DNA of 64,000 nucleotides from contig NZ_JSEP01000012.1 in NCBI RefSeq assembly GCF_001624695.1, forward strand, positions 1 through 64,000, read 5' to 3'. The position numbers and the translations under genes were made by a program. The DNA is from Labrenzia sp. OB1 (GTDB lineage: Bacteria; Pseudomonadota; Alphaproteobacteria; Rhizobiales; Stappiaceae). Of the stretch, positions 41,954 to 52,036 are shown piece by piece (within the stretch, counting starts at the first letter, position 1; every line of letters starts with the position of its first letter). The notes under the pieces are model-generated. The model saw nothing but the letters and a program-made list of their open reading frames with translations, was not told the origin of the DNA and ran no database searches.

Positions 41954-44170
41954 ATGGAGCTTTTCGCAAGCCATTTTGGCACCTATGAAATCGAGCGCGG
42001 GCCCGAGGGCCCCGGTCTCTTGCCCTTTCGACACGATCCGGCCCCATCCCCCATCGGGCAGGGTTTCCTTGCCCTGGCCGACCATCCCACGCGAATTACA
42101 CAGCCCCATGCGCGCAAGGGCTGGCTTGCCGGAGATCGTGGCGCCGCGCGTGGCGCCGACAGCTTTGTTCCAGTCAGCCTCGACGAGGCTTGTGCGCTTG
42201 CCGCCGGTGAACTCACACGCATACGAGGCAGCTATGGCAACGACGCCATTTTCGGCGGCTCCTATGGCTGGGGCTCCGCGGGGCGGTTTCATCATCCGCA
42301 AAGCCAGCTCAAACGCTTTCTCAATCTCGCGGGCGGCTTCGTCGCCGCGCGCAACACCTATAGCTACGGCACCGCAAAAGTGCTCTTGCCGCATATGGTG
42401 GGCGCCGCGTTCTCGGATCCCGGCACTCTCAATCCAAGTTGGGACCGGATTGTCGAGGCCACCCCCCTGATCCTGTCCTTTGGCGGCATGCGGCTGGCCA
42501 ATGCGCAGGTCGAGGCGGGTGGCACGGGCGCTCACATGACGCGGCACTGGATCGAAAGGTTCGCGCAGGCCAACGGCGAAATGGTCACCCTCTCCCCTGA
42601 TCGCCGAGACGCGCCCATCGGCACCCATCTGCCCATTCGCGCAGGCACGGACGTCTTTGCCCTGTTGGCAATGGCCTATGTACTCATCGAGGAAAACCGC
42701 GTTGACCCGCAAGCGATCGGCTGCATCGCCCAAGGCTATGACGCGGTCAAATCGCTTATCCTGGGAGACAGCGATGGACAGCCCAAGACGCCGCACTGGG
42801 CCGCCGAACAAACCGGAATTCCCGCACACGTCTTGCGAAAACTCGCCTACAGGCTTGTGGACGGGCCGTGCCTGATCAACCTGTCATGGTCGCTGCAGCG
42901 CGCTGTCGCCGGCGAACAGCCTTATTGGGCCGCTTTGGTTCTGGCGGTCCTCTCGGGACAGATCGGCCGTCCCGGCTGCGGAATCGCCTGCGGGCTTTCC
43001 TCGGTTTCGTCGGTGGGCAATCCTGTGCGCCGGCTACGTGGGGTGGCGCTGCCACAAGGCGAAAATCGGGTTTCCGCGTTCATCCCCGTCGCACGCATCA
43101 CCGAAATGCTGGAAAAACCGGGCCAGCAATTCGTCTATGATGGCGCTGAATTGGATCTTCCCGACATCAAGCTTGTCTGCTGGGCGGGCGGCAATCCGTT
43201 TCACCACCACCAGGATCTCAATCGCCTTGCGCGCGCCTGGCGCAATCCGCACAGCGTGATTGTCCACGACAGTGTGTGGACCGCCACCGCACAGCATGCG
43301 GATCTGGTCTTTCCCAGTGCCCTGCCCTTCGAGCGCGAAGACATCGCGGCCGCTTCGCGTGACGACTGGATCGTGCTGTCCAGCCAGGTCACGCCTCCGC
43401 CACCGGGGATCGAAACCGACCACACAATTCTCACCCGTATTGCCGGACACCTGGGTCTTGCCGATGCCTTCACCGCCTCCCGCACCCAGGCGCAATGGAT
43501 CGCGCATCTGTACGAGGGCTACCGCACCGCCCATCCGGAACTCCCTGTCTGGGAAGAATTCCGGGATATTGGCTACGCGAGGATTTCCGAAGTTCAGCCA
43601 TGCGAGATTCCACAGCCTCTGGAAGCCTTCGTAGCCAATCCCCACGAGTGTCCGTTATCGACACCGGGCGGCAAGATTGACCTGTTCCCGCCCCTCTTTC
43701 AGCGCCAAGATCAGTTGCTGAAAAGCCCACTCTGTTCGCCCCGGCGCAGTGATGCCGGGGAGCCGGAGCGTTATCCCTTGCAGTTGTTGTCGCCCCAACC
43801 GGAAACCCGACTGCACAGCCAGCTTGACGGCGCACCCGCCGCCACCCGGGCGCGGCGTAATGATTGCGAAGAAGCGCGCGCCCATCCCGACGATATTTCA
43901 GCACAGGGGCTTGCAGATGGCGATGTGGTGGAGCTCTACAATGATCGCGGTGCGGTTCTCGTGTGTCTCAAGGCGGACCCACGAGTCGCGATCGGGCATG
44001 TCGTGCTGCCCACGGGTGGCTGGTATCGCCCTCAGGTGCAATCCGATGGGCGCATCCTTGATCTCGGCGGCAATCCCAACAGCCTCACCCGCGACCATAG
44101 CGCCTCAGAACTGTCACAAGGCGCAAGCGCCGGCGGCGCACGAATCGCACTGCGCACGCACCTTCGCTGA
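41954..44170 (+). CDS. Molybdopterin-dependent oxidoreductase, BisC/TorZ-type (S- or N-oxide reductase)
   Basis: A 738-residue molybdenum enzyme of the DMSO reductase family. The sequence SYGWGSAGRFHHPQ carries the Mo-binding Ser108 seen in BisC, TorA and DorA. There is no twin-arginine signal and no N-terminal cysteine motif for an iron-sulfur cluster, so it is cytoplasmic and most like biotin/methionine sulfoxide reductase BisC. The molybdopterin-binding C-terminal domain starts around 625 (YPLQLLSPQPETRLHSQ, then ADGDVVELYNDRG). GAGGGGC (41943-41949) precedes ATG 41954. In this cluster it would deoxygenate an imported S-oxide before cleavage, or the N-oxide of a related compound. That role is inference. 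Confidence 0.88.
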   Translation: MELFASHFGTYEIERGPEGPGLLPFRHDPAPSPIGQGFLALADHPTRITQPHARKGWLAGDRGAARGADSFVPVSLDEACALAAGELTRIRGSYGNDAIFGGSYGWGSAGRFHHPQSQLKRFLNLAGGFVAARNTYSYGTAKVLLPHMVGAAFSDPGTLNPSWDRIVEATPLILSFGGMRLANAQVEAGGTGAHMTRHWIERFAQANGEMVTLSPDRRDAPIGTHLPIRAGTDVFALLAMAYVLIEENRVDPQAIGCIAQGYDAVKSLILGDSDGQPKTPHWAAEQTGIPAHVLRKLAYRLVDGPCLINLSWSLQRAVAGEQPYWAALVLAVLSGQIGRPGCGIACGLSSVSSVGNPVRRLRGVALPQGENRVSAFIPVARITEMLEKPGQQFVYDGAELDLPDIKLVCWAGGNPFHHHQDLNRLARAWRNPHSVIVHDSVWTATAQHADLVFPSALPFEREDIAAASRDDWIVLSSQVTPPPPGIETDHTILTRIAGHLGLADAFTASRTQAQWIAHLYEGYRTAHPELPVWEEFRDIGYARISEVQPCEIPQPLEAFVANPHECPLSTPGGKIDLFPPLFQRQDQLLKSPLCSPRRSDAGEPERYPLQLLSPQPETRLHSQLDGAPAATRARRNDCEEARAHPDDISAQGLADGDVVELYNDRGAVLVCLKADPRVAIGHVVLPTGGWYRPQVQSDGRILDLGGNPNSLTRDHSASELSQGASAGGARIALRTHLR

Positions 44171-44462
44171 AAAGCCGGAACGGGGATGGAATCGGTGTGG
44201 TCAAAGACCTCTCGGGTTGCGTGCGGGCTCGTGCAGTGTGAGCCACGCTCACTCTGACGTCGCTTCAGTTTACGAAGATAGAACTATAAGTCATAAGATG
44301 CTGTTATAAAACATTATTTAGCTCTTTAGACAAAAAATTACGCAAAGGAAATACAACTAAAACATTGTAAAAAATACGGCATTTTTATGATTACTTGTAT
44401 TTTAAGTCATGGTTAATAATATCAAATTATTTTTTAGAAATATTGTGAAATAGGAGATTGAT
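44171..44462. other. AT-rich leader upstream of the chemoreceptor gene
   Basis: About 290 bases with a marked drop in GC from about 44280 onward, unlike the flanks. No gene is seen. It ends with GAAATAGGAG, giving an AGGAG site seven bases before the receptor ATG. It probably holds the chemoreceptor promoter, but no clear -35/-10 pair or sigma-54 site could be fixed by eye. Confidence 0.45.
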
Positions 44463-46457
44463 ATGAACGTAAAACAGAGAATTCTTTTAGGATTCGGACT
44501 CGTCGCCACTGTTCTTGCAGGAGTCGGCACCTGGTCGTACGTGAGCTTGAACTCTGTCGTAAAAGACATTGCAATTATGGAGGATATGAACGGCGATGCC
44601 TTGTTGGCGTCTGAACTGAATGCCGACATGGCAAAAGTACTCGTGAATACCAACAAATACATTCAAACGCGGTCGGAAGACATGCTTGTAACTGCCCGTG
44701 ATTTCATCAGCCAGATGGAAACGGGAATTAAAACGGCCGAGCATGAAATCCGAAACCCGGCCCGGGTCGAACTGGTGCAAAAGGTCAAATCCGGTATGTC
44801 CGACTTCGTAACCGGCTTGAACCAGGTGGTAGAGCTTTATGCCGAACGCGATGATCTGGTCGCCAATAAACTGGACATCATCGGCCCACAAGCCCGCAAG
44901 AACCTGTCCACCATCAATACGACCGCAACCCGCGATGGCGACTATGAAACCGCTAACCTGGCAGCGCAAACAACCGAGGACTTTCTGTTAGCCCGGCTTT
45001 ATGTCCTGAAATTCCTGGCATCAAATTCGAACAAGCACTTTGAGCGAGCTTTAGAAGAAATGGACACGGTCCATAGCAAAATCTCAAAATTGGATTCCAG
45101 TATAGAGAATCCGGAACGCAAAGAAATTTTAAAAGAAACGGTCCCCATGTTAGCTGTTTACAGGAAAACAGCGCAACGAGTACACAATATCATAATTGAG
45201 AGAAACCAAATTCGCGCGGACATACTTGATAAAACTGGCTTCGACGTGAATGCCTGGGCCGCCAAGGTTAAAGACAGCGCCTCTGCGGACAGCACAACTC
45301 TTGGCAAATCGACATCAGAAGCAGCAGTCCGGGCCGAACTGCAAATTGCAGCGATTTCCGTCCTGGCACTTCTGCTTGCCGCAGGACTGGCACTTTTCAT
45401 TTCATACGGAATTACCCGCCCCCTGGCTCGCCTGGTCAGCGATGCGTTGCGCCTTGCCGATGGTGACACAACCGTGGAATTTGCTGAAGCCGAGAGGCCG
45501 GATGAAATCGGCGCCGTTGCGAAATCCGTCGCAGGGTTCAGAGATGCCGTGGTTCAACGTCAACAACTGGCTGAACAGCAAGACCACGAACAGCGGGCTC
45601 GCGAAAAACGAAATACGCGCATTGCTGAACTCCTGTCCACCTTTGGGAATCAAAGTACGGATGTGCTGGATACCGTGAAGTCAGCCACAGTGTCTCTTCA
45701 GGCAACCGCAACCCAAATGACCCATACCGCCCAGGACACCAGTCAGCAGGCAGCTGAGGTTTCCACCGCTGCTGAGGAAGCCACCACCAATGTCCAGGCC
45801 GTTGCCAGCGCAACCGAAGAGTTGGCGGCATCTCTTCTGGAAGTAAGCCAGCAGGTGACGCATTCTTCCGACATTGCGGAAACGGCATCGTCTCAAGCCC
45901 AGAACACCAATCGGCAAATCGGCGGATTGGCAACGGTAGCCGAAGATATCGGCGAAGTGATCAGCCTTATCCAGAATATCGCCGAGCAGACAAACCTGCT
46001 GGCGCTCAACGCTACCATCGAAGCGGCCCGCGCGGGCGAAGCTGGCAAAGGCTTCGCCGTGGTCGCCTCAGAGGTCAAGGAACTTGCCAGCCAGACCAGC
46101 AAGGCTACGGAAGAGATCTCGCAAAAAATCTCCTCAATCCAGTCTGAAACTCGTGAGGCCGTTGGCGGGATCCAGTCGATCAGCGAAATAATCGAGAACA
46201 TGAACTCGGTCGCAGCAACAATGGCCGCTTCGGTTGAAGAACAAACTGCTGCAACAAGCGAGATCGCTTCAAACGTCGACAATGCTTCGCGGGGAACCAA
46301 TGTAGTGAGCGAGAACATCTCGCGGGTTTCCGGTGCTGCAAGCGAAACTGACGCGGCGGCGCAAAGCGTCCTTGCGGCGGCTGACCAACTGGCTCAACAG
46401 GCTGAAGTCATGCGCGCCACGATTGAAACCTTTTTGGGTGAGGTTCAGGCGGCTTAG
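44463..46457 (+). CDS. Methyl-accepting chemotaxis protein with HBM-type sensor domain
   Basis: A 664-residue transmembrane chemoreceptor. The first membrane segment is at about 7-28 and the second at 294-315. Between them lies a long all-helical periplasmic domain of about 255 residues that fits the helical bimodular (HBM) class, known to bind organic acids. A HAMP domain follows (about 316-370) and a signalling domain has the conserved hairpin tip with [20 protein letters not shown] and [14 protein letters not shown]. There is no C-terminal NWETF-like CheR tether. It could report the same acids handled by the neighbouring transporters. Confidence 0.9.
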   Translation: MNVKQRILLGFGLVATVLAGVGTWSYVSLNSVVKDIAIMEDMNGDALLASELNADMAKVLVNTNKYIQTRSEDMLVTARDFISQMETGIKTAEHEIRNPARVELVQKVKSGMSDFVTGLNQVVELYAERDDLVANKLDIIGPQARKNLSTINTTATRDGDYETANLAAQTTEDFLLARLYVLKFLASNSNKHFERALEEMDTVHSKISKLDSSIENPERKEILKETVPMLAVYRKTAQRVHNIIIERNQIRADILDKTGFDVNAWAAKVKDSASADSTTLGKSTSEAAVRAELQIAAISVLALLLAAGLALFISYGITRPLARLVSDALRLADGDTTVEFAEAERPDEIGAVAKSVAGFRDAVVQRQQLAEQQDHEQRAREKRNTRIAELLSTFGNQSTDVLDTVKSATVSLQATATQMTHTAQDTSQQAAEVSTAAEEATTNVQAVASATEELAASLLEVSQQVTHSSDIAETASSQAQNTNRQIGGLATVAEDIGEVISLIQNIAEQTNLLALNATIEAARAGEAGKGFAVVASEVKELASQTSKATEEISQKISSIQSETREAVGGIQSISEIIENMNSVAATMAASVEEQTAATSEIASNVDNASRGTNVVSENISRVSGAASETDAAAQSVLAAADQLAQQAEVMRATIETFLGEVQAA

Positions 46458-46477
46458 CTGCGAGTTCTGAGAAGGTT

Positions 46478-46662
46478 GTTCATCCAGATTGAAAGCCTGA
46501 AGGTGTTTGCGACCAAACATTCACCGGAAGGTTTCAAGGATGAACAACCCGCACAAGAATGCCCGAACGACTCCACTGGGTCGAGCGGAGAAGATCCCCG
46601 GAATGTTTCGCAAATTTTGTCTGCACACAGGTTTTGCTAATCGGCGGCCATGCAAGCTTTGA
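46478..46662 (+). pseudogene. IS481-family transposase N-terminal remnant
   Basis: ATG 46540 opens a 40-codon frame beginning MNNPHKNARTTPLGRAEKI, the usual start of IS481-type transposases (NxHKNARTT motif). After about 19 residues the match ends and a stop follows (46660-46662). Upstream, TGTTCATCCAGATTGAAAGC at 46478 is in the position of the left IS end. No DDE domain or right end is present. It is a decayed insertion between the chemoreceptor and the AraC gene. Confidence 0.6.
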
Positions 46663-46710
46663 ATGCGATCCGGTATTTGCACTGACCATCTCCGCTCCAG
46701 GAATATGGCT

Positions 46711-47904
46711 TCATGCGTTGTACTCGCGAGATGCTTTTTGCGCGGTCTTGTAGGCAGTCGGCGTCATGCCGGTACTCCGTTTGAACGCGGAATAAAACGA
46801 AGAGCGGGAGTTGAAGCCGACCTCGTAGGCGATTGCCAAAACGGTTGTCTTGCCGGCCTCTATCAGCGGGATCGCTTCCTTGACCCTCCAGCCGTTCACA
46901 AACTCGAAGAACGATTGGCCGAGATTTTCATTCAGAGTTTGAGAAACATAATTGAGCGATACTCCCACATGCGCCGACAAACTGTGCAGTGTCAGATTTG
47001 GATCACGGTACAGATGGTCCTCTTGCATCGCACGTAATAACTTTCGCGCAATCCGTTCCGATTGGTCGGCACCAAGAGCGCTTTTTTCGTATTTTTTTCC
47101 CTGGTGTTCTGCCACCTCGCCCAAAGATTCGGTCGCGTGTTGCAACTCCGGGGACGGACGCAAGGACCACAGAGCGAGCGACGAGACAATTATCAGAACC
47201 AGAAAACTGTCAAGAAGCGGTCCGATGGGATCCTGCAAGCCTGAGAGCACCAGAATTTCGCCAGCTACGGTTTGAACGACATAGGACCCCAAGGCGAAGG
47301 CCAGAACCACGATCCATCGCAATTCCAATCCGTCGGTGCTGGCAAAATGCTGTTTGAGTTGTGCGATATGCCGCGCCTGGAGCCGTGTGATCCAAACGAG
47401 ATAAATTGCCCATTGGGTAAGAAGTGCGCCGGTCAAGAACGAGAACCCGTAGTGTAAAAACCCCAAACCCGGCAGAGGCATTTCGCTCGCGGTGCCGGTG
47501 TACCAGGTGCCGCGTGTCGCCTCCGGCAGAGCCATCACAATAACGGAGAACACCAGGGTCACGCCCGGCAGGACGAAATGCCAGGCAGGTGTTGCCCCAC
47601 CTTCAAAGTGCCGCCGCAAATCTGTCAGGTCTCGAACATACAAAAGGATCAGAGGCATCAGGCAAAAATTGGCGACAAAACTGGCAAGCTCGGAGGTATC
47701 CCGGATGACTTGTGGCATATCCCGGGTCAGGCCGGCCAAGAAGCTGTCTATTTCGCTCAGTGCAAATGCCGCGAAAAACACGGTCAGAATTCTTTGCGGC
47801 GGTACGCTCTTTCTTTGAGACCAGCTTATAATCGCTGCGAGAACCGCAACGGTAAAAGTGGCCGTCACCGAAGCTACCAGAAGATGCTCGAGGTCAAAAC
47901 TCAT
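46711..47904 (-). CDS. Membrane-spanning AraC-family regulator
   Basis: A 397-residue protein with seven predicted membrane segments in the N-terminal 250 residues and a C-terminal AraC DNA-binding domain (about 290-392): LTLHSLSAHVGVSLNYVSQT and TVLAIAYEVGFNSRSSFYSA, ending FKRSTGMTPTAYK. The membrane part probably senses a signal in or across the membrane. It is on the same strand as, and downstream of, the membrane serine hydrolase and glycosidase-like genes, and may be linked with them. The target is unknown. Confidence 0.85.
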   Translation of the reverse strand: MSFDLEHLLVASVTATFTVAVLAAIISWSQRKSVPPQRILTVFFAAFALSEIDSFLAGLTRDMPQVIRDTSELASFVANFCLMPLILLYVRDLTDLRRHFEGGATPAWHFVLPGVTLVFSVIVMALPEATRGTWYTGTASEMPLPGLGFLHYGFSFLTGALLTQWAIYLVWITRLQARHIAQLKQHFASTDGLELRWIVVLAFALGSYVVQTVAGEILVLSGLQDPIGPLLDSFLVLIIVSSLALWSLRPSPELQHATESLGEVAEHQGKKYEKSALGADQSERIARKLLRAMQEDHLYRDPNLTLHSLSAHVGVSLNYVSQTLNENLGQSFFEFVNGWRVKEAIPLIEAGKTTVLAIAYEVGFNSRSSFYSAFKRSTGMTPTAYKTAQKASREYNA

Positions 47905-48180
47905 TGCGTTATCCAGCTACATCCTCATGGCAAAACTGCAGCACTGCCTATTGCGAAGCCAATTCCATCTCAAGAATGGCACAGTCCGGTCATGTCCGCG
48001 CCGGTCGGCACGGACATCTGAATTGGTTATTCGGACGACAGACGAATTTTGAAATACGTTCTGTAAATCAAGGAGTGCGGCACTGACAGGTGGAATATGT
48101 TGCACACCGACAATCCCGTGTGGTTGAGATCAAACATCAAAACCTGTTTGTGCCGATCCGTAAGAAACCAGGCCAGACAC
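47905..48180. other. Intergenic region between AraC regulator and serine hydrolase
   Basis: About 275 bases without a supported gene. It is the likely promoter region for the minus-strand AraC gene. No clear operator or terminator was found. Confidence 0.45.
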
Positions 48181-50085
48181 TTACCAGGTCAGGGCTGCAG
48201 TCGGAACATTCCACATCCAGGCAGTAACCAACACCCAGGCAAACAGTGGCAGCGCGGCCAGTACCAGAACCCGATCGCCTTTGCCCGCATTCACAGTGCC
48301 GTGTGTCCTTGTCAGCCATATGCCAGCCCAGATCAGAGACGCCACGGCAGCAGCGAATAAGCCGCTTGCGGCCCAGAGGCCGGCCCCGGCCGTGGCTTGC
48401 GAGGACACGTCTCGCCCGTTCAGAACGGAATTCAGGGCCACCGTGTTCGCCGGAACGAACAAAAGCCATGTGATCCCTAGCCAAAAAGACGTCCTCAACA
48501 AAGTTCGCTTAGAACGCCACGCCCCAAAAGCCCCCGCCAGACACAACAGAGATCCGGCCAAAGCCGCAACCGTACCCAGTTGCAGGGAGACTTCCCGGTG
48601 CCAATACCCCAACCTTTCGAAACTGTAGATACCGCCGTTAAAATGCGCAATTGATACGCCACCTGCAGCGGTTCGGAGAAACCCGAGCCGCAAGTCGCCC
48701 TCCTGCGTTTCAAAACGATCTTCACCGATTTTGTGGAACAATTTGGAATACCCAAGCCCGGAGACGAGCAACCTTCCATTTTCTGCCAGGCGGATATCGA
48801 TGATATGGGCATCGGGAATCCGCAACCGGTCTAGACCGCTTTCATTGCGGCGGGTGGTAATGAACCGTCCGGTATAGTCTTGAAGCTGGTCCAGGTTGGA
48901 CTTGATGCCCGCCGTGAGCGTCCTTGCCTCGGGCGAAATCACTTCTCGCAGGACCCGCCGCGGCAGATCTCTCAGGGCACCACCGCTGGGACCGTTGGCG
49001 GCAACGAAAAACCCGAGATCAAGTGAAGGGATCAGCACCATATTGGTCTGAAATCCAAAATGCGTGCCGCCATGATGAAAGACCTTGTGACCGGCCCAGG
49101 TCTCGGTCCAATAGCCCAGGGCACGCCCCTCGAACTCGCCTCGTCCCGGCAAGGCAATCCTTTGCATATCCGCTATGGCACCGGTTTTGCCTATGGAACC
49201 TTGTTTGAGCAACACTTGCATGATCCGGCCCATATCCCCGGCCGTCAGTGCCAGCCCCCCCGAAGAGGTGTGTATTTCCTCGAAAGGTGATGGATCGGTG
49301 GCGATGTAGCGACCGGCACTCCAGACATGAAAAGGACCGGGCCCGTTATCGGAGGCTCGCTCATGCATGAAGTGGGCGTCATCAATTCCCATCGGTGCCA
49401 GCACGGTATCTGCGACATATCGCGAATACGGTTGACCTGTGACCTGAGCGACGATCTCGCCGAGCAGGACATAACTGGCATTCGAGTAGGCAATGACGTC
49501 TTCCGGTGCCCGGATCTGACGCGGCAGGATTGCCGAGATCTGAGCGATGCGCGATGGCGTCCCGAGACCGGCCCGGGTTGCAAAGTAGCCGGAGTAACGC
49601 TCTTCCAGGCCGGCTGTGTGACTCAACAGATGGCGGACATTGATGTCGCCATAAGGCTGAGCGAGCTCCAATCCCGGAAGATATTGCGTGACCGGGTCGT
49701 CGAGAGCGATCCGTCCTTCTTTCACGAGCTGAAGAATCGCCAGCGCCGTAAAAACCTTGGTGACCGATGCCAGCGGAACAATGTCTTCGTCCGGAGAGAA
49801 GAGACGTCCGGTTCTCACATCGGACAACCGGTAGCCGCGTGAGAGAACCACATCGTCTCCCGAGACAATGACCACAACGGCCCCGGCAACGGCCTCCCGA
49901 TCAAGTTCCGTGGTCACCAGCCCGTCTACAAAACCTCCAAGTCTGGCCTGCCAGGAGTGTTGCGTTCGCGCAGCGGCGGGTTCCATCATGGCGCCCCACG
50001 CAAGAATGACACCCAGCACGAGGCGTACAAGGGTTCGGCCGCTTCCAGGCGTCATTTTGGATGCGTTGGGCAAGAAGAAACTCAT
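48181..50085 (-). CDS. Serine hydrolase, class C beta-lactamase/AmpH-like, with C-terminal membrane segments
   Basis: A 634-residue protein with an N-terminal signal or anchor (about 19-39) and a beta-lactamase-fold domain (about 45-400): SVTK at 107-110 (nucleophile Ser107), YSN at 200-202 and HHGG at 337-340 in place of KTG. A beta-strand domain follows (about 405-510), then four or so hydrophobic segments (about 520-630). Such proteins are penicillin-binding-like peptidases or esterases tethered to the membrane; none shows that it confers resistance. The start ATG 50085 is chosen because the upstream codons lack a signal-like n-region; ATG 50055 is possible. Confidence 0.8.
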   Translation of the reverse strand: MSFFLPNASKMTPGSGRTLVRLVLGVILAWGAMMEPAAARTQHSWQARLGGFVDGLVTTELDREAVAGAVVVIVSGDDVVLSRGYRLSDVRTGRLFSPDEDIVPLASVTKVFTALAILQLVKEGRIALDDPVTQYLPGLELAQPYGDINVRHLLSHTAGLEERYSGYFATRAGLGTPSRIAQISAILPRQIRAPEDVIAYSNASYVLLGEIVAQVTGQPYSRYVADTVLAPMGIDDAHFMHERASDNGPGPFHVWSAGRYIATDPSPFEEIHTSSGGLALTAGDMGRIMQVLLKQGSIGKTGAIADMQRIALPGRGEFEGRALGYWTETWAGHKVFHHGGTHFGFQTNMVLIPSLDLGFFVAANGPSGGALRDLPRRVLREVISPEARTLTAGIKSNLDQLQDYTGRFITTRRNESGLDRLRIPDAHIIDIRLAENGRLLVSGLGYSKLFHKIGEDRFETQEGDLRLGFLRTAAGGVSIAHFNGGIYSFERLGYWHREVSLQLGTVAALAGSLLCLAGAFGAWRSKRTLLRTSFWLGITWLLFVPANTVALNSVLNGRDVSSQATAGAGLWAASGLFAAAVASLIWAGIWLTRTHGTVNAGKGDRVLVLAALPLFAWVLVTAWMWNVPTAALTW

Positions 50086-50433
50086 GGACAACCCGCTTGA
50101 TACTGTTCGGACAAGAAGACCGGTCAACACGCGGCCGTGCCCCGGTTAAAAGCCTGTCAAGGCAAAGTCGTTCCGCCGTATCGGCTCGGACAGTTCCATG
50201 AATGGGCGAAGGCGGATTTCAAGCATTACATCCGCATCTCATTCTCCGCCCGCAGAGCCGGACGACAAGCCAACGGCAGCACGCCATATGCAGCGCGATC
50301 AATCGCGACACCATGGAAACCCGATGTCTCTGGAACAGCCTACAAAATATGACCCTGTTTCCTGGGTTTACAGGCGTTGAAAGCTGGCTCTGACGCACTT
50401 CTCAGGGCTGCCGACGGGCTTCTCGTCTTTTCC
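50086..50433. other. Intergenic region, no gene seen
   Basis: About 350 bases between two minus-strand genes. Short frames here have no recognisable product. It contains the likely promoter of the serine hydrolase gene. No strong hairpin after the glycosidase-like gene was found. Confidence 0.45.
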
Positions 50434-51465
50434 TTACGGCTTGTTTTCCGGGGTCAACCATGGCGCTTCGACGGTCCAGAAAATGATGTCGACGCCAAGG
50501 TAGTCTGTTGCGAACTGACGAAAGTCTGCTTCGGTGAACGCCATGCCTGTTTTCGGATTTCTATACGTGAGCGTAGGTTGTTGAACGCCCATCGCGATCA
50601 CGGGCAGACGGCCTTTGTAGTCATTGAAGAATGGATAAGAATTCTTCATCTGGCCTTTGCGGTGCGGAATGATGTCGGGTCCCCCCAGGCCGATGCCATT
50701 TGTGGCCGCAAACTCGAATATGCGGGACATATAGCCCTGATCGTTGTTCCATTCGCAGGGCCAGAAATTGACGTATTGCACGATCAGAGTTTGGCTGAAT
50801 ACGGCACGGGCGTGCGCCAGATTCTCCATCTGTCCCGTGAAATAACCGTCACAGGAGAAGGTAGGAGACTGCGGAGTTTCGCCGAGCTCTATCGCGCTTT
50901 CCGGCAGATTTAGCCCATAGAGCCTGCCGTCAAATTCCTCGGCGAGAGCAGCGACCAGCATCTGATGGCGTTTTCGAACAGGCGCGAGCCACTGGCGGCT
51001 GACCCAGCCCGACCCTTCGGGTTCGCCCTCGCCGGCGTTGTCGCGTTGCTGGATGATCCCGCCCTCGTAAATCGGGTCGGTCATCAGATAGTCGGGTACG
51101 TTCTTGGCGGTTGGCAGGAAAAATCGATCCTGAAGTTGCAAGAAAAACAACTTGCCTTCCGCCTCTGCGACCGAAAGGTCACGTTCAATTTTGGAGAAAT
51201 CGTATTGTCCTTTTTCCGGCTCGAGCTGGCGCCAGCTATACACCACCTGAACCCCATCGATGTCGGGCCGTTGCACGACATCAAGATAGTCAGTCACGGC
51301 CCCTCCGCCGATAAAAACAAAATCCTGAATGTCCCCTTTTCCTTCGCTGTGCACGGGACTTAAGGCGGCGGCTGGAGTTTGGCACTGCAACACCGCCATT
51401 ACGCAAACTGCCGAAATCCTTCTGAGAAGAGAACTGTATGAAAAATATAGGCTTAGTCTTGGCAT
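50434..51465 (-). CDS. Secreted glycoside-hydrolase-like TIM-barrel protein
   Basis: A 343-residue protein with a signal-like N-terminus (hydrophobic to about residue 34) and a TIM-barrel glycosidase pattern: IDGVQVVYSWRQLEPEKGQY with YDFSKIERDL after it is typical of beta-galactosidase-type families, where an early strand describes the 'single path' motif. LYGLNLPESAIEL and IVQYVNFWPCEWN could carry acidic catalytic residues. There are paired cysteines (SCDGYF, PCEWN) consistent with export. The frame is open to 51495, but ATG 51465 suits the signal. The substrate is unknown. Confidence 0.65.
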   Translation of the reverse strand: MPRLSLYFSYSSLLRRISAVCVMAVLQCQTPAAALSPVHSEGKGDIQDFVFIGGGAVTDYLDVVQRPDIDGVQVVYSWRQLEPEKGQYDFSKIERDLSVAEAEGKLFFLQLQDRFFLPTAKNVPDYLMTDPIYEGGIIQQRDNAGEGEPEGSGWVSRQWLAPVRKRHQMLVAALAEEFDGRLYGLNLPESAIELGETPQSPTFSCDGYFTGQMENLAHARAVFSQTLIVQYVNFWPCEWNNDQGYMSRIFEFAATNGIGLGGPDIIPHRKGQMKNSYPFFNDYKGRLPVIAMGVQQPTLTYRNPKTGMAFTEADFRQFATDYLGVDIIFWTVEAPWLTPENKP

Positions 51466-52036
51466 TCGGGTTCCTAGCTCTTTTGTCTCTGGCACGCAAA
51501 ATCAATCCTGCAAAGGCATAAGCCATGCCGAATGGGACGTAATGATGTTGCAACGCTCATCATCTGCATGAACCGGGTTTGGCCCTGCCTCCTCGTCCTG
51601 ACCTATTGGCGAAGACATCATTTCCAGCGCACCCGAGCAAAACGCTTTCGCGCGACAAGTCCGGCCATTCTCTCGCAAAAGCAAGAGTGACGTCTCGGAA
51701 CACTTTCGGCTTCGAATATCGATTGTTCGCAAAGATGCACTCCCGTGGGGAGTGACAAACCCGATCGGCGCAAGACGCGCGACCGCACTCAGGCCATTCG
51801 ACCCGGAGACGAAATTAAAACTTGAAACTTATATTCAAGTTTAATACTCAGGTGCTCAATGTTGAGCCAGCTTGGCAGTCTGCACTCCGGCCAGCGAACG
51901 TAACAAACCCCGAAAAACAAGGATCACCTTGACTGCTCGGTCTGCGCCAGCGGACCGGCAGTGGCGGTCGTGCGCGCTGAATCCTGTCGACGGGATTATG
52001 GCACTGGAAACCGGAAGATTGAGGAGAAGCATATAG
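51466..52036. other. Intergenic region with promoter of the GltB-like cluster
   Basis: About 570 bases without a supported gene, between the divergent glycosidase-like gene and the GltB-like gene. AT content rises near 51810-51850, where a perfect inverted repeat occurs (separate entry). The last bases GAGGAGAAGC (52021-52030) form the ribosome binding site of the GltB-like gene. Confidence 0.5.
51818..51842. promoter_or_regulatory. Perfect inverted repeat upstream of the GltB-like gene
   Basis: AAACTTGAA (51818-51826) is the exact inverse of TTCAAGTTT (51834-51842), with a seven-base spacer ACTTATA. The half-site spacing (16 bases centre to centre) fits a dimeric winged-helix regulator such as MarR, ArsR or Rrf2 type. 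No regulator gene is adjacent. It lies about 195 bases before the gene start. Confidence 0.45.

Noticed and set aside
40904..42829. 641-codon open frame on the minus strand
   Set aside because: It is antisense to the binding-protein and molybdoenzyme genes, both of which have clear family motifs; the antisense product has none.
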